DNA of 64,000 bases, taken from positions 1,248,075,523-1,248,139,522 of the forward strand of contig CM066033.1 of the NCBI GenBank assembly GCA_033557465.1. Direction: 5' to 3'. A program made the position numbers and the translations under genes. The notes beneath the pieces are model-generated. The model was not told where the DNA came from and ran no database searches. It worked only from the letters and a program-made list of their open reading frames with translations. Source of the stretch: Ichthyophis bannanicus (taxonomy: Eukaryota > Chordata > Amphibia > Gymnophiona > Ichthyophiidae). Positions 9,694 through 20,609 of the stretch are shown here, in pieces. Positions within the stretch are counted from its first letter, which is position 1. The number at the start of each line of letters is the position of its first letter.

Positions 9694-10985
9694 TCCTTAG
9701 GCTAAGTGCAATATCAGGCACCCCTGGACAAGGCACTGTAGAAGACATCCTGGGCTATGGAACCATAGGTTAAGGTGGCCTAACAAGGTTATGGTGCCTT
9801 AGGTTAGTGTGCCCTAAGGGCTGCAAGGTGCTTCAGGATGACATGCATGAAGCACCTTGTGAGGTACAGAGGCAGATGCAGATGCAGAGGTACAGAGGCA
9901 GATGTAGCCCTAACACTAGAGCACTGAGGAAAGGCAATGAACAGGCGAGTGAAGGAGGGAGAGCTGGGAGCTGCTGGACCTGCCATATCTGCGGGCATCC
10001 CATGTGGCTGTTGACAAACATGGTGGGGGCAACTGTACCACAGCACAGGGTGTTGGCAATGTAAAGTACTGGAAAGACAGTTGGTGGCAGACGATGGGAA
10101 TACGTGTCCCGCAGTGGGTGCTGGTAGGATTACCCTATCTTGGCACACAGATCAGATGGTTTGTGCGGCGACCTGCAGTCCTTCTGTACCCAGCCATTGC
10201 TATGCAACAAACCATAGAGGTATAGCCTACTGGTTAGTACAATGATGTTCTAAACAGTGGTCATGGGTTTGATTCCTTGTTGTTCCCTCTTTTCATGCCT
10301 GTCCAACTCATATATTTTGCATGCCTGTAACAGTCATATCTTTGCAGATCCATGCTGCCAGCCTATATTACCCTCACCACTGTTGCCAACAATCCTTCGG
10401 TCCATCTTTCTGTGTCTGTCAGCTGTGTAGAGTCCTGATTTCCTGTGCAGGCTGCCACCCCATGTCCTGCGCTGGTACCCTTTCCTGCATTGCGCCTCTT
10501 CATGCTTGCCTCGCCTGTGCCTGATCTGCATGGCAGCACCACTCCTCTGACCACCCATCATTGTAACTATCCTGCCACCTCCGCCTCCACTGGGGGACAC
10601 GTATTCCCTTCGTCTGCCAGTACTTTACATTGCCAACACCCTGTGCAGTGGTACAGTTGCCCCCACCATGTTTATCAACAGTACTGGCAGTCACGTGGGA
10701 TGCCCGCAGATATGGCAGGTCCAGCAACTCCCAGCTCTCCCTCCTTCACTCACCTGTTCATTGCCTTTCCTCAGTGCTCTAGTGTTAAGGCTACATCTGT
10801 CGCTGTGCTCACAGGTCATGCATGTCATCCTGAAGCACCTTGCAGCCCTTAGGGCACACTAACCTAGGGCACCATAACCTTGCTAGGCCACCTTAACCTA
10901 TGGTTCCATAGCCCAGGGTGCCTTCTACGGTGCCTTGTCCAGGGGTGCCTAATACAGCACTTAGCCTACACATCCCTATAGGACG
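9694..10985. repeat. Nested inverted repeat with about 430-bp arms
   Basis: The left arm 9694-10140 and right arm 10565-10985 are reverse complements. They share TTAGGCTAAGTGC ends, a CACCCCTGGACAAGGCAC block and a GGCAATGTAAAGTACTGG block. The 424-bp loop between them holds one tRNA-like module. The outer arm sequence is also found, without the inverted partner, in the 559-bp element at 14357. Confidence 0.75.
10213..10290 (+). other. tRNA-like module type 4
   Basis: A box TAGCCTACTGG (10223-10233) fits the TRGCNNANYNGG pattern. B box GGTTTGATTCC (10266-10276) differs from consensus at one base. Spacing is 43 nt. It lies in the loop of the nested inverted repeat. Confidence 0.6.
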
Positions 10986-11580
10986 CCTTACAAGGTGCCT
11001 TATGAGGCACCTTACAAGGCACCATATAGGGCACCTTATAAGGTAACCTCACAGCATGCTGTGGCCACCCTGTCCATGCAGGTGATAGTCAGGTACTACA
11101 GTGTCCCAGCCATTGCCCTACAACCTGTGCAGATGCATCCTGCCAACCCGCCCTGTCTGGCCATACCCATAATTCCTTGCTCCTCATTATGCACATTTGC
11201 AGGCTAACACTGGTAACAGTGGGACGTTATGGGCCCAGAGCAGTGTAGGCAGCCACAAAACCACTGATAGGCATACACACACACATACAACCCTATTGTA
11301 GCATTGTGCAATGATAGGGGTGGTTGGCAATCCTGCTCGCCACACTTGTCCTGATCACAGTGCCAACATTGCTCAACTGTGCAGGGGGTAGTAGTAGTGC
11401 TCTGCTGATAACTGCAGCTCCGTGCTGGGGCCAACAACCTGACTTTCCGTGAAGCTTTGGATAGTGGAGCCTGTGTGAGTGGGTGTTTTGACCCCTGTTT
11501 GACACGGCTTTGGGGTTTGCACATGTTGATGTTGTATCTGCATTGTAGGGTAAAATGTGGGGAGATGCTCTGTAGGATCC

Positions 11581-11660
11581 ACAGCTGGGACTTGAACCTG
11601 TGACTTTCTGCATTTGGACATGCTGGCTGTGTGTATTGCACCACACTATTGCCACAGAGG
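11581..11660 (-). other. tRNA-like module type 3
   Basis: Minus-strand copy of the module at 9441, with the B box GGTTCAAGTCC intact. Confidence 0.55.
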
Positions 11661-12599
11661 TGTGGTGGTCCCTGGGGCTACCCTTACTTTCCTCAGGCAG
11701 ACCTTTTCTGTTGTACTGCACACCACGTACTAGTACAGGGCATGGACTAGGTCCACTGCAGGCGGGTGGCACTGCTCCCTCCAGCACAAACACACCCCCC
11801 TGCCATGCCGACATGACCATATGTTGTCGGTGCTGGTCGTTCACGGTCCTAGGCCATCCACTGTGCAGGTAGATGGGTGCCTAGGGTGCGGGGTCTGGAG
11901 TGGCGAAGCATACATGGACATCCATACATCCCCCCCATCACTGCCTACCAATGTTATGTCCCTTCCACATGGGGGAGTGATGGCTGGGGGGATGTTAGGT
12001 TGGTGCTCTAGCAATTATTGGCTAGGGTGGACCAGGTAGATGTTGGTGGAATGTGTTGTTACTGCCAAATGTGGATAGGCTAGGGTATGCACCTCAGGTA
12101 CGGTGTACCCAGTTTGGCTTACTGGGTGTATATATGTTTCCAACAACATATGAGCACACCCTGCAATGCCTTACTAGGGGCTGCCGTTTAAGTGTGTTCA
12201 GTTAGCTGGGTCTACGAACTGTTTGGGACCCATCCTGGGTGTGGTCTATGGACCCTTGTTAGTGTGGTCCCCAGATGTGCACTGCTTGCCCTATTACAGG
12301 CATAGTGGTACCTGTGTGACTTTTGGGGTACTTGCTGGGTAATGTCCCCTGGATGGGACACTGTGGAACACGGACTACTGGGCATGTTTGGCCCTGGTCA
12401 GCTGCTGTCCTGCTGATTTCCAGTTTCTATGTTCCTATGTACCACCTGGGCGACAGCCTAGTTCACCCTTTGCCCCAGTTGCCCCCACTACATGTCCTGC
12501 CTGCAGTCCCCCATGCCCCATTTGCACCATCACCATAGTGGCCTTTCATACTTGGCCACTATACTGCTGCTGCAGGTGGAGCACTACTATCACCTTTCT

Positions 12600-12904
12600 T
12601 GGGCTCCCTGCCTAGGCTATACATTGCTGACACTGAAATTGTTTCTCTCTCCTGCAAATGTGCATCTAACGGCAGGTTTTCATTCGCGTTAGGATTCAGC
12701 CCTTCAGTTCAGCGCCTCTCCCTGCCCACTCCCCGCCCATTGACCTCTGCTCTCTGCCCTCTCTCCTCCCTCTGTGGTGTGTACCGCGCCACGGAACGCT
12801 TCCGCGTGGGTTGTAACATTACTGCGTGGTAGAGTTACGCACCGCGCGGTAACATTACCTAACGCGCAGTCTGTAATGTTACCACAGTTTAGTAAACATA
12901 CCCC
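12600..12904. repeat. Right terminal inverted repeat of composite element
   Basis: Partner of 8353-8610. It ends in the conserved GTTTAGTAAACATACCCC terminus. Confidence 0.75.
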
Positions 12905-13049
12905 ATAATATCAAAATCTCCTAGTATAAAGTATTAACTGTCTAGCAAGGAAGCAGGGCTACACACAGTGATATAGAACTGTGATGTTAGAACACACATA
13001 AAAGAAGTTTTCTGCTGTTTCTCTTAAAGGGCAGCTGAGGAAAAGTTAG

Positions 13050-14041
13050 GGACTTTGGTAGGTCTTTTTCATTTACCTCAACAGGTAACAAAGCTCTAGC
13101 AACTGAATGATGACTGGGAAAAATAATATTGCTAAAGCTGTTTCCCCAGTTACTGCTTCTGCCTTTGTCCAGACAGACAGCTCGATGACAGTCAAGGAAC
13201 CGGTTCCATGTACAAGATCCCTGCAAGCTGAAGCCCTCATGAAATAAGTAGAAGAGCTCAGAGAAGAAATGGTAAGGCTGAGAAGCATTTGAGACAGTGA
13301 GAAGTACATTGACGAGATGCTTCTTAAAGAATCCAAGCTCTCTGACATAGGTGAAGGTGGGATGCTACAGATTGAAGAGAGCTGGACACGAGTCACCAGA
13401 GTCTGCAGAACTGACAACCCAACTCCCCCAGCCCTCAAACTGAAGAACCACTATGCAACCCTGGAAGCAAAGGAGGTGAAAGCATCTCAGGAAAGGGAAG
13501 AAGCAGAGCTCAAGCACCCAAAAGTTGCGGAATCGGTGACCATAAGGAAGCAAAGGGTAGTGGTGGTGGTGACTCTCTTCTGCAGGGTACTGAGGCATCC
13601 ATCTGCAGGGAAGATTTGATATCCAGAGAGATGTGCTGTCTGCCAGGTGCCAAAACCTGAGATGTTACAGAATTGCCGAGACTGATCAAGCCTACTGACT
13701 ATTATCCAATATTGCTCATTCATGTCAGCACAAATGATACTACTAGGTAGCCCTCCAAGATTATAAAGTGTGACCTCATAGCTCTGGGAGAGAGAGTGAA
13801 CCAGATAGGTGCACAGGTGGTGTTCTTTTCAATCCTCCCTGTTGAGGGCAAATGCTGAGGCAGAGACGTTCACATCCTGGAATTGAATGTGTGGATGGTG
13901 TCATTGAGAGCATTTTGGTTTCCTGGACCATGGAATGATGTTCCAAGGACTGCAGAGCAGAGATGGCATCAACCTATCCAAGAAGGGTCAAAGTGTCTTC
14001 CATAACAGAATGGTTAACCTACTGAAAAGGGATTTAAACTA
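13050..14041 (+). pseudogene. CR1 ORF1 remnant with SGNH-esterase-like domain
   Basis: Plus-strand broken frames give a coiled-coil-like, Glu/Lys-rich N-terminal part (near 13230-13330). Next comes an RVTRVCRTDNP region. The C-terminal block has ILLIHVSTNDTTR (about 13712), DLIALGERVNQIGAQVVFF and ILPVEG, then WFPGPWNDV and RWHQPIQEGSKC. In CR1 ORF1 proteins the GTND block belongs to an SGNH/GDSL-type esterase domain; here Gly is replaced by Ser. Several stops and frameshifts show decay. ORF1 would act as an RNA-binding partner of the ORF2 endonuclease/RT, but no ORF2 follows. The family call rests on motif order known from CR1 ORF1. Confidence 0.7.
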
Positions 14042-14044
14042 AGG

Positions 14045-14356
14045 GGTATTTATTTATTTATTTTTCTTATATACCACGCTATTCAGCATCAGCGCGGTTT
14101 ACATGTAACAATAGCTGTGCAGTGAAGACAATCTACACTGAACTTACAATATAACAGGGGGAAATGTACAGTTTTAACAGGGTAACTAAATTACAAATAA
14201 CATATGTTAAAGAGTAACTATTTACATGTTGGCTTATCTGAGAATTGCAGTCGGTTTGGGTGGGGGTTAATGCTATTTGTCAGGTGGAACAGGGTCTGGT
14301 ATGTTCGGTTTCAAACCTGTATGGTTGTTGCTTGGGTTTTGTCTGTATGTACTACT
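14045..14356 (-). mobile_element. L2 3' end
   Basis: Reads in the minus direction with the (TAAA)n tail at its left edge, then the GCGGT-type hairpin block (GCGCTGATGCTGAATAGCG) near the tail. It is strongly 5'-truncated and has no ORF2 coding left. Confidence 0.7.
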
Positions 14357-14915
14357 GGGGTATGTTTACTAAACTGCGGTAATGTCACCCACGTTAGGTT
14401 CTGCGGTAAAGGTACAGATCTAGTGTTAGGGCTACATCTGTCTCTGTACCTCACAGGTCATGCATGTCATCCTGAAGCACTTTGCAGCCCTTAGGACACA
14501 CTAATCTAGGGCACCGTTACCTTGTTAGGCCACCTTAACCTATGGTTCCATAGCCCAGGGTGCCTTCTACGGTGCCTTGTCCAGGGGTGCCTAATACAGC
14601 GCTTAGCCTACGCAGCCCTATAGGGCACCTTGCAAGGCACCTTATGAGGTACCTTACAAGGCACCTTACAAGGCACCTTATAGGGCACCTTACAAGGTGC
14701 CTTATAAGGCGCCTTACAAGGTGCCTTGTAATGTGCCTTGTAGGGCGCTTTATAAGGCACCTTGTAACGCGTGTTAGTCTAAGGCACCTTGTAACGTGAA
14801 TTAGCTGATACGGCTTGCTGTAACGATGCACCGCCCACGCCTTTATATGGGCATCTGTACCTTTACCATGGAACCTATCACGGGTGACATTACCGCAGTT
14901 TAGGAAACATACCCC
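14357..14915. mobile_element. 559-bp TIR element (short family member)
   Basis: The left end GGGGTATGTTTACTAAACTG and right end share about 60 bp of inverted repeat, including the CTGCGGTAATGTCACCC subterminal block. The flanks (ACT left, TAT right) do not give a clean target duplication. The interior is a GGCACCTTATAAGG-type palindrome array. It looks like a deletion derivative of the larger elements. Confidence 0.8.
14618..14770. repeat. Palindromic minisatellite
   Basis: About 15 back-to-back units of roughly 10 bp alternate between GGCACCTTAY and its complement (AAGGTGCCTT). Almost any window of it can fold on itself. Confidence 0.8.
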
Positions 14916-14939
14916 TATGTGTCTGAAGTATATAGATTA

Positions 14940-15580
14940 ATGTGTTCTCTTTATAAAATTACCTACTCAAAGCTTCTTGGAGAATGGCAAATTGTCTGTC
15001 AACAAGCTAATTGGCGTGTTGCCCTATATAGCAAGAATTCTCACATGGGGTGGGAAGGGAGGGATCTAACACCTGATGAGGTCAGTGTCTTCAAAGAACG
15101 TGATTACCCCTTTGAATTTGAAGGCTAGAGGAGGAAAAAAAAAAGAACTCTAGCAGCAGAAAAATAGCTTTATCCAAGATCAGAAAACATTCTTCTTTTG
15201 CAGTACAGCAGAAAAAGAATTAGCTATTAAAAATGAAAAACTCTCAGGCGGTAGCTTGTATTGAAAGCCATACAGTATTATCTTGCCTGCAATGGAGACC
15301 CTTTTAGGAATGGCAGTGCTTGCAAGTCAATGTAGAGTTTTATATATCACTCTGTTGCCTAGCTTCTATGCAAGCTAATTAAGACTAAAACAGCTGATAA
15401 AGTCAGTGACTTCACAGAGCTTGCTTAACCCTTTGAACTTGAAGGCTAGAGGAGGAAAAATAAAAGAACTCTAATAGCAGAAATATAGCTTTACTTAAGA
15501 ACACAAAAAAAATCCCTTTTGCTATACAGCAAAAAAATAATTAGCTATCAAATATGAAAAATAGGTGAGGGGGTGTCAAT
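14940..15580. repeat. Diverged direct duplication, about 320-bp offset
   Basis: The block around 15065-15245 (CTTTGAATTTGAAGGCTAGA, AGAACTCTAGCAGCAGAAA) recurs at 15385-15565 with about 80 percent identity. No known family is recognised. Confidence 0.65.
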
Positions 15581-15898
15581 GTGCCATCTTAGGGGACAGG
15601 GATATGGACCCCCCCCCCCCTCACCCTGAGTTACCAAGGCTGCCTATCCACCTAGGCTACAAGGAATACAGAATAAGCCCTTTGGTGGGGATAAACTCCA
15701 CAGCTCATTCTCTCCTCTGATCACCCTGTGGCCTCTCTTTGCTTTGTCTCTACCTATTCACATGCTATGCTGTTAACATGGGATTTTTAGCATGCTCACC
15801 TTTGAGCTGCATGCTCCTTTCTACCGTATGGCCCAAATGCATGTGAAACCTGGCATAAACCACATGCTATTGGCTAACATTCTTTAGTAAACATGCCT
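15581..15898. other. No gene; degraded TIR terminus at its right edge
   Basis: Contains a C-run (15610-15619). At 15880-15896 is TTTAGTAAACATGCC, a decayed copy of the TIR-element terminus, preceded by a GCATG-rich tract. Confidence 0.4.
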
Positions 15899-15970
15899 TA
15901 AGTTTGTACCAGAGGCAATGGAGGATTAAGTGACTTGCTCAAGATCACAAGGAGCAACAGTGGGATAGTA
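15899..15970 (+). mobile_element. MIR/CORE-type SINE fragment
   Basis: Contains GGATTAAGTGACTTGCTCAA and GATCACAAGGAGCA, close to the MIR/CORE-SINE central domain. Only the core is present. Confidence 0.5.
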
Positions 15971-16009
15971 GACATCTTCAACCTACTTAGATTCATAATA
16001 ACTAATGAA

Positions 16010-16190
16010 CTGACAAGCAGTCAAGTAATCCAATGACATATTGCTTTAGGCAGAACAGCTTTGAAGGATCTAGACAAAATTTTCAAGTGCAGAGATGCAT
16101 CTCTACGTACAAATATCGACTTGTCCAAGCCATGGTGTTTTCTATAACGTCATATGGATGCAAAACTTGGACAATGAAAAAGCATAAATC
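16010..16190 (+). pseudogene. RTE-type LINE RT C-terminal fragment
   Basis: Two plus-strand frames give LGRTALKDLDKIFKCRDASL and then RLVQAMVFSITSYGCKTWTM. These match the conserved LGRxAMxxLD and YGCEsWT blocks downstream of the RT in RTE/BovB-like elements. One frameshift separates them. It is an isolated fragment. Confidence 0.7.
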
Positions 16191-16887
16191 CTACTGTACA
16201 TGTGGCCACTAGTATGCCCATTGTCCTATCTATGCAAGTCTTCACCTTTGTCATTACTTGGTCATTGCCCCACATTCCTCACAGGCCACCCTGCATTCAA
16301 ACACTCTAACTTAAGATCAGATTATGGCTATACCAGTTTCAAGATATCTTATGTTTATACTAGCTTCAAATAAAAAAAAATGCCACTATAGGTTGGTTTC
16401 CTGTTGGTCAGTTCTTGCTTCATGAATTGTAATCCCATTGTTGGTGTGTTGTGCTCTAGAAGACACCCACAAAATATTTGTGATAGCTCCAGCCTGCACT
16501 CCTCTGCCCCAAGCTGACTCAGGCTCTTTCAGTTCTTTCCCCTTTCTCTCTCTGTCACCTCTTTCCACCCAAGGCACTCTCTCTCTCTCTCTTTTTTCCT
16601 TTCCTTCCCCCCATGCGAAGCACTCCCTTCCCTCTTCCACTAAACCCTCCCCCTTTCCCCCTTGCTCCCTCCAAAGGTACTTTCTCTCCTGTGTCGGAAC
16701 TCTGTGAGTCTAGGGAAGTGAAAACAAATCACTTTTATCTATACCCTTGTCTTCTCTTGCCAACTTCAGACTCTGTTCTTCCCATCTTGCTGCACCATAT
16801 GCCCTGAATAGACTACCCGAGTCAATACATCAGGATCTATCCCTGGTCCTATTCAGATTCATGCTAAAATCCCTTTGAGGCTGCTCC
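16191..16887. other. No gene seen; pyrimidine-rich tract
   Basis: 16500-16720 is CT-rich with short (CT)n runs. Open frames there reflect base bias. Confidence 0.4.
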
Positions 16888-17081
16888 TGAACCCTAAACC
16901 ATCTTAACGTGCGCCCGGCGATAGTGTGCAGGATGCCATAAAAGGAGTAGGCGTTTCAGTCTTAGCAAAACGGGATTATCGCGCGATAATGTGCGCTGCA
17001 CATATTATCAGGCAAAACACCGCTAAGCACGTTAACGCACGATAATCTTAAGTAGGCGCGCAGACATGCAAATATAGAAGC

Positions 17082-17153
17082 AGAGGTGTAGCACAATGGT
17101 TAATGCACTGACTGATGGTACAGGGGTCATGAGTTTGATCACCCAGTGTGCCT
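17082..17153 (+). other. tRNA-like module type 1
   Basis: A box TAGCACAATGG fits the consensus. The B-box region GAGTTTGATCACC is partly decayed. An octamer ATGCAAAT lies just upstream (17068-17075), and a T5 run follows at 17201. Confidence 0.6.
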
Positions 17154-17228
17154 AATGCATAAGGCTAGCTGAGGCATCACCCTTTACATTTAGGTAGTGC
17201 TTTTTGAGGCATTTTACTTTTATTTTAA

Positions 17229-17454
17229 TTAGTGCTGCCAGCAAACACACCCTCACGGCATAAGGCACCCCATAACACACTCCATAGGGCACATTATAAA
17301 GTGCACTGTCCGCCAAGGCACCCTATAATTTCCACTATAGGATACCTTATAAGGCACCTTATAAGGCGCTTGATAGGGCGAGTCCCCTATGGGGCGCCTT
17401 ATGAGGCACCTTAAGGTTACAGTTCTCTGAGGGTGTTTTTGCTGGCAGCCCTAA
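17229..17454. mobile_element. Inner palindromic MITE (TGCTGCCAGCAAA ends)
   Basis: Ends TTAGTGCTGCCAGCAAA and its inverse bracket GGCACCTTATAAGG-type palindromes. It is present at the same site in all long copies. Confidence 0.7.
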
Positions 17455-17501
17455 TGTACATTAAAAATAGACAATGCCTCCAACAGCCCAATCAAACAAC
17501 C

Positions 17502-17572
17502 CCACCATGGGTTTGAACCCATGACATCTGGCTTAACAGGCAGTGAAATAACCAGTAGGCTACAGCTGCCAG
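17502..17572 (-). other. tRNA-like module type 2
   Basis: On the minus strand, A box TAGCCTACTGG and B box GGTTCAAACCC both fit Pol III consensus sequences, about 47 nt apart. A T5 run follows at 17467-17463. The octamer/Staf module lies 86 bp upstream. A full tRNA fold is not clear, though the B-box arm (CATGGG/CCCATG) is perfect. Confidence 0.65.
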
Positions 17573-17650
17573 CAAAGCCTTGACTGGCTGCAGAAGGATT
17601 GCATGTCACCACACAAACTGTCTGCTCTGGTTACCAGGATAGGGGTAACC

Positions 17651-17690
17651 TACCCGTACCCATGATGCACTGCACATGCAAATCAGCAGT
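17651..17690 (-). promoter_or_regulatory. Octamer plus Staf/ZNF143-like module
   Basis: CCCATGATGCACTGC (17659-17673) resembles the Staf/ZNF143 site core. ATGCAAAT (17676-17683) is a perfect octamer. These two sites side by side are the hallmark of snRNA and tRNA-Sec distal elements. Conserved in four copies. Confidence 0.6.
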
Positions 17691-18242
17691 CGACAGATGG
17701 GCACAAGATGGGGTATGCACCCCCATAGCACCTCGGCCTAGTAGGGGGAACTGACCGTGTGTGGTACTGGGACAGATTAGCCACAGACCGTCACATTGTG
17801 CGGGTACTGTGCTCACCCTGAGGGTGAGGTGGGCGCCCAGCACCAGGTCCACAGCACCTTTCATGGCTGATATATGCCATGCTGCAGGTCCCCATCAATG
17901 CTACTGTGTGTGATAGATTGTCTCTGCAAACACACCTAGGTTACGTCTGTGTCCTCCTGTATTTCACAGTCATGTCTAGCCCTTATGGACTATGATGCAC
18001 CCAGAATAGTGCATACCCTGTGTTGGTGCCATGGTTACATGATGTAGGTGAAGGGGGGGGGGGTTGGACCCATAGGCAGATTATGTACCACCACACATCC
18101 CACCCTCTGGGGTGGGAAACAGGATCAACCAGCAGTAGACATTCTACCTCCCTGCAATGGTGGCAGTAGAAGGGACCATCAACCCCAGTCCTGCTGGGGA
18201 ACAGACACCCTACAGCGCAGGCAATGCAGAGCTGTGCACATC

Positions 18243-20609
18243 AAACAGCATGTCGATTCACCCACCCACACTAAGGGTGGTAAACTAGACCTCATTTTCG
18301 CACCTCTCTCCAACGACTCAATACCCCTAACTCTCGCATTATCGGTAATACCAGTACCCTGGTCGGACCACAGTCTTCTCAGTTTCAATATACCCATTAG
18401 TGCATTCCACAAAAGCCGAAAGTCCCCTAACACATCTGGATCCCACTCAACCCGCTTTAGACCACTCAACCAGAGCATAGTCCTAGAGAATCTCAGACCT
18501 CTCATGGCCAACACAACCATGGACTTAGATGATCTCATATCCAAATGGGATGAAAACCTGAGAGCTGCCTCCTGCCCATCACTCACCGAAAAGAAAATTC
18601 GAAAACGTGAACATACTCCATGGTTCTCCACAGACCTTCGTTCATCCCTCCACCATTTACGCAAACTCGAGCGACAGTGGCGACGAACTCACTCCCCCGA
18701 GGCGCTGGTAGCATACAGCTCATACCTAACTACCCACCGAGCAAAGATATCACAGAGCAGGAAAACTTACCACTCAGGATTAATAAAACGCTCCATCAAC
18801 AAACCACATGCTTTGTTCAGCATAGTAAAGTCCATAACAGGTGAACCGGTCTCAGCTCAACCCCCTATGCCGCAGCCGCAGGACTACGCAAACTACCTGC
18901 AGTCAAAGATGATAAAAACCAACACAGACATAAATGTCAATAACGCCCCCACTTCACCTAAGACATCCCATGCTATGCCACTTCACAACTTCTCCACTGT
19001 ATCAAATAGCGAGGTTGTGAACATTATTGCCTCAATCAACCCCAGTACAGCTCCTAATGACCCGTGTCCAGCCAGCTGGATCAAGGACATGCGACATGAC
19101 CTCAGTCAAATATTGAGCAAAATACTGAACCAGTCTTTCTCATCAGGTTCATTCCCGCAGAGCCTAAAACACACTTCCATCAAGCCCCTACTGAAGAATA
19201 ATAGACTGGACCCATCCAAGGTTGATTCCTTCAGACCTATCTCGAGCATCCCTCTGCTTGCAAAAATCATTGAGAAGGCCGCCCAACAACAAATCCAACA
19301 TCATATTGACACTGAAGCACCACTAGATCCATCGCAACATGGCTTCAGGGAAGCACATGGAGTTGACACAGTCCTTACAACCCTATTCAATGTTCTAGTA
19401 ACAGGAATAAACAACATACAACAGGGTTTCGTCCTCATCTTCCTGGACATCTCCGCTGCTTTCGACTCTGTGAGTCATGATATACTCCTACAACGCTTGA
19501 AAGATAAGGGGATTCAAAGCACAGCACTCGAGTGGTGTAAATCCTACCTATCTAACAGGTGGCAACAAGTAAAAACAGGCCACGCATCCTCAGAACCATT
19601 CCTGCAATCACAGGGTGTACCTCAAGGATCGTCCTTATCGGCACTAATGTTTAATATCTACATGCAGCCGATATGTGACTTGATCAGATCCTTTAATGTA
19701 CAATGTCTCGCTTACGCAGATGACATCCTCCTATATATGCCGTTCACAATTGAACATCCAGTATTCTCCCCAATAATCAAATGTTTTGAAGCTGTAGCTG
19801 AATGGTTGCTATCACAAAACCTTCGGATTAACCACAGCAAAACCGACGTTATTTTTGTCACAAGGAACCGTAAGTTCATACCGCCTCCATCACTACTCGT
19901 CAACAACATAGAGTTGAAATCAAAAGCTACCATCCGTTACCTCGGCATCACATTGGATCAGCACTTGGATATGACAACTCATGTCAAGAACATCACAAAA
20001 AACGTATATTATAAGATCAAATCGCTACGTCACCTCCGCTCCCTACTAGATCCCACAGACTTCCGAACAACCTTCCAAGCATTAGTCCTCCCACACCTGG
20101 ATTTTGCCAACATCATCCTACATGGCCTCCCTCAATCAACTTTAAACCCGCTCCGCCTAGCCATGAATACAGCCGCCAGAGTCCTCTCCGGCTCATCAAG
20201 ATCTGACCATATAACACCCATCATGAAAGAACTGCATTGGTTACCATTACATGCCAGAATCCAGTATAAGTCTTTAGTCCTTACTTTCAAGGCACTAAAT
20301 AACTACCCCCCTACGCCAATCAGCAAGCTCATCCATGGCACCCTGGAAAACAGAAAAAGGAGAACCACATCAATGAACACCTTAATTGTCCCGAAGATAA
20401 TAACGAAGTGTACTAAGGCCACCTCCAACAGGGCCTTCTCCTTATTTGCTCCTCTAAACTGGAATGCACTACCTCACGAAATCCGTGCTATCAAAAACCT
20501 AATCCTATTCAGAAAAGCATTGAAATACCACCTGTTCACAAAATGCTACCCAGAAGTCAACCTAGTCACTAACAAAACTACCACCTCAATACAACCTGAA
20601 AAGGACTAG
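18243..20609 (+). CDS. L2-C ORF2: endonuclease C-terminus plus complete reverse transcriptase
   Basis: Uninterrupted frame of 788 codons within the element; codons from 18048 to 18242 belong to the flanking repeat. It opens with the end of the endonuclease (TKGGKLDLIFAPL, PVPWSDHSLLSF with the catalytic Asp-His). A basic linker follows (LRKLERQWRRT). The RT comes next: SFRPISSIPLLAKI, QHGFREAHGVDT, FLDISAAFDSV with the first catalytic Asp, QGVPQGSSLSALMFNIYMQP, and YADDILLY with the Asp pair. The thumb (YLGITLDQHLDM) and the C-terminal LNWNALPHEIRAIKNL block end at TAG. The missing N-terminus means no functional endonuclease. The lack of stops suggests a recent insertion. There is no start codon of its own. 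Confidence 0.85.
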   Translation, partial: KQHVDSPTHTKGGKLDLIFAPLSNDSIPLTLALSVIPVPWSDHSLLSFNIPISAFHKSRKSPNTSGSHSTRFRPLNQSIVLENLRPLMANTTMDLDDLISKWDENLRAASCPSLTEKKIRKREHTPWFSTDLRSSLHHLRKLERQWRRTHSPEALVAYSSYLTTHRAKISQSRKTYHSGLIKRSINKPHALFSIVKSITGEPVSAQPPMPQPQDYANYLQSKMIKTNTDINVNNAPTSPKTSHAMPLHNFSTVSNSEVVNIIASINPSTAPNDPCPASWIKDMRHDLSQILSKILNQSFSSGSFPQSLKHTSIKPLLKNNRLDPSKVDSFRPISSIPLLAKIIEKAAQQQIQHHIDTEAPLDPSQHGFREAHGVDTVLTTLFNVLVTGINNIQQGFVLIFLDISAAFDSVSHDILLQRLKDKGIQSTALEWCKSYLSNRWQQVKTGHASSEPFLQSQGVPQGSSLSALMFNIYMQPICDLIRSFNVQCLAYADDILLYMPFTIEHPVFSPIIKCFEAVAEWLLSQNLRINHSKTDVIFVTRNRKFIPPPSLLVNNIELKSKATIRYLGITLDQHLDMTTHVKNITKNVYYKIKSLRHLRSLLDPTDFRTTFQALVLPHLDFANIILHGLPQSTLNPLRLAMNTAARVLSGSSRSDHITPIMKELHWLPLHARIQYKSLVLTFKALNNYPPTPISKLIHGTLENRKRRTTSMNTLIVPKIITKCTKATSNRAFSLFAPLNWNALPHEIRAIKNLILFRKALKYHLFTKCYPEVNLVTNKTTTSIQPEKD

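Larger units (their letters stand above)
8353..12904. mobile_element. Composite TIR element with about 250-bp arms
   Basis: The left arm (8353-8610) and right arm (12600-12904) are reverse complements. Both carry the CGCGTTA-rich subterminal tract, the CCGCAGA/GGTGGAGAGAGG block and a CAGCAATGTA block. The right end is GTTTAGTAAACATACCCC followed by ATA. The outer 20 bp of the left end are missing. Inside are material of the 4-kb family in both orientations, a nested inverted repeat (9694-10985) and three tRNA-like modules. No transposase is recognised. Confidence 0.7.

Noticed and set aside
14618..14770. CRISPR-like array
   Set aside because: Units are contiguous palindromes without unique spacers, and the surroundings are vertebrate TE sequence.
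18048..18242. Start of the 853-codon open frame
   Set aside because: These codons are TIR-element sequence upstream of the L2 insertion point, joined to the L2 frame by chance.
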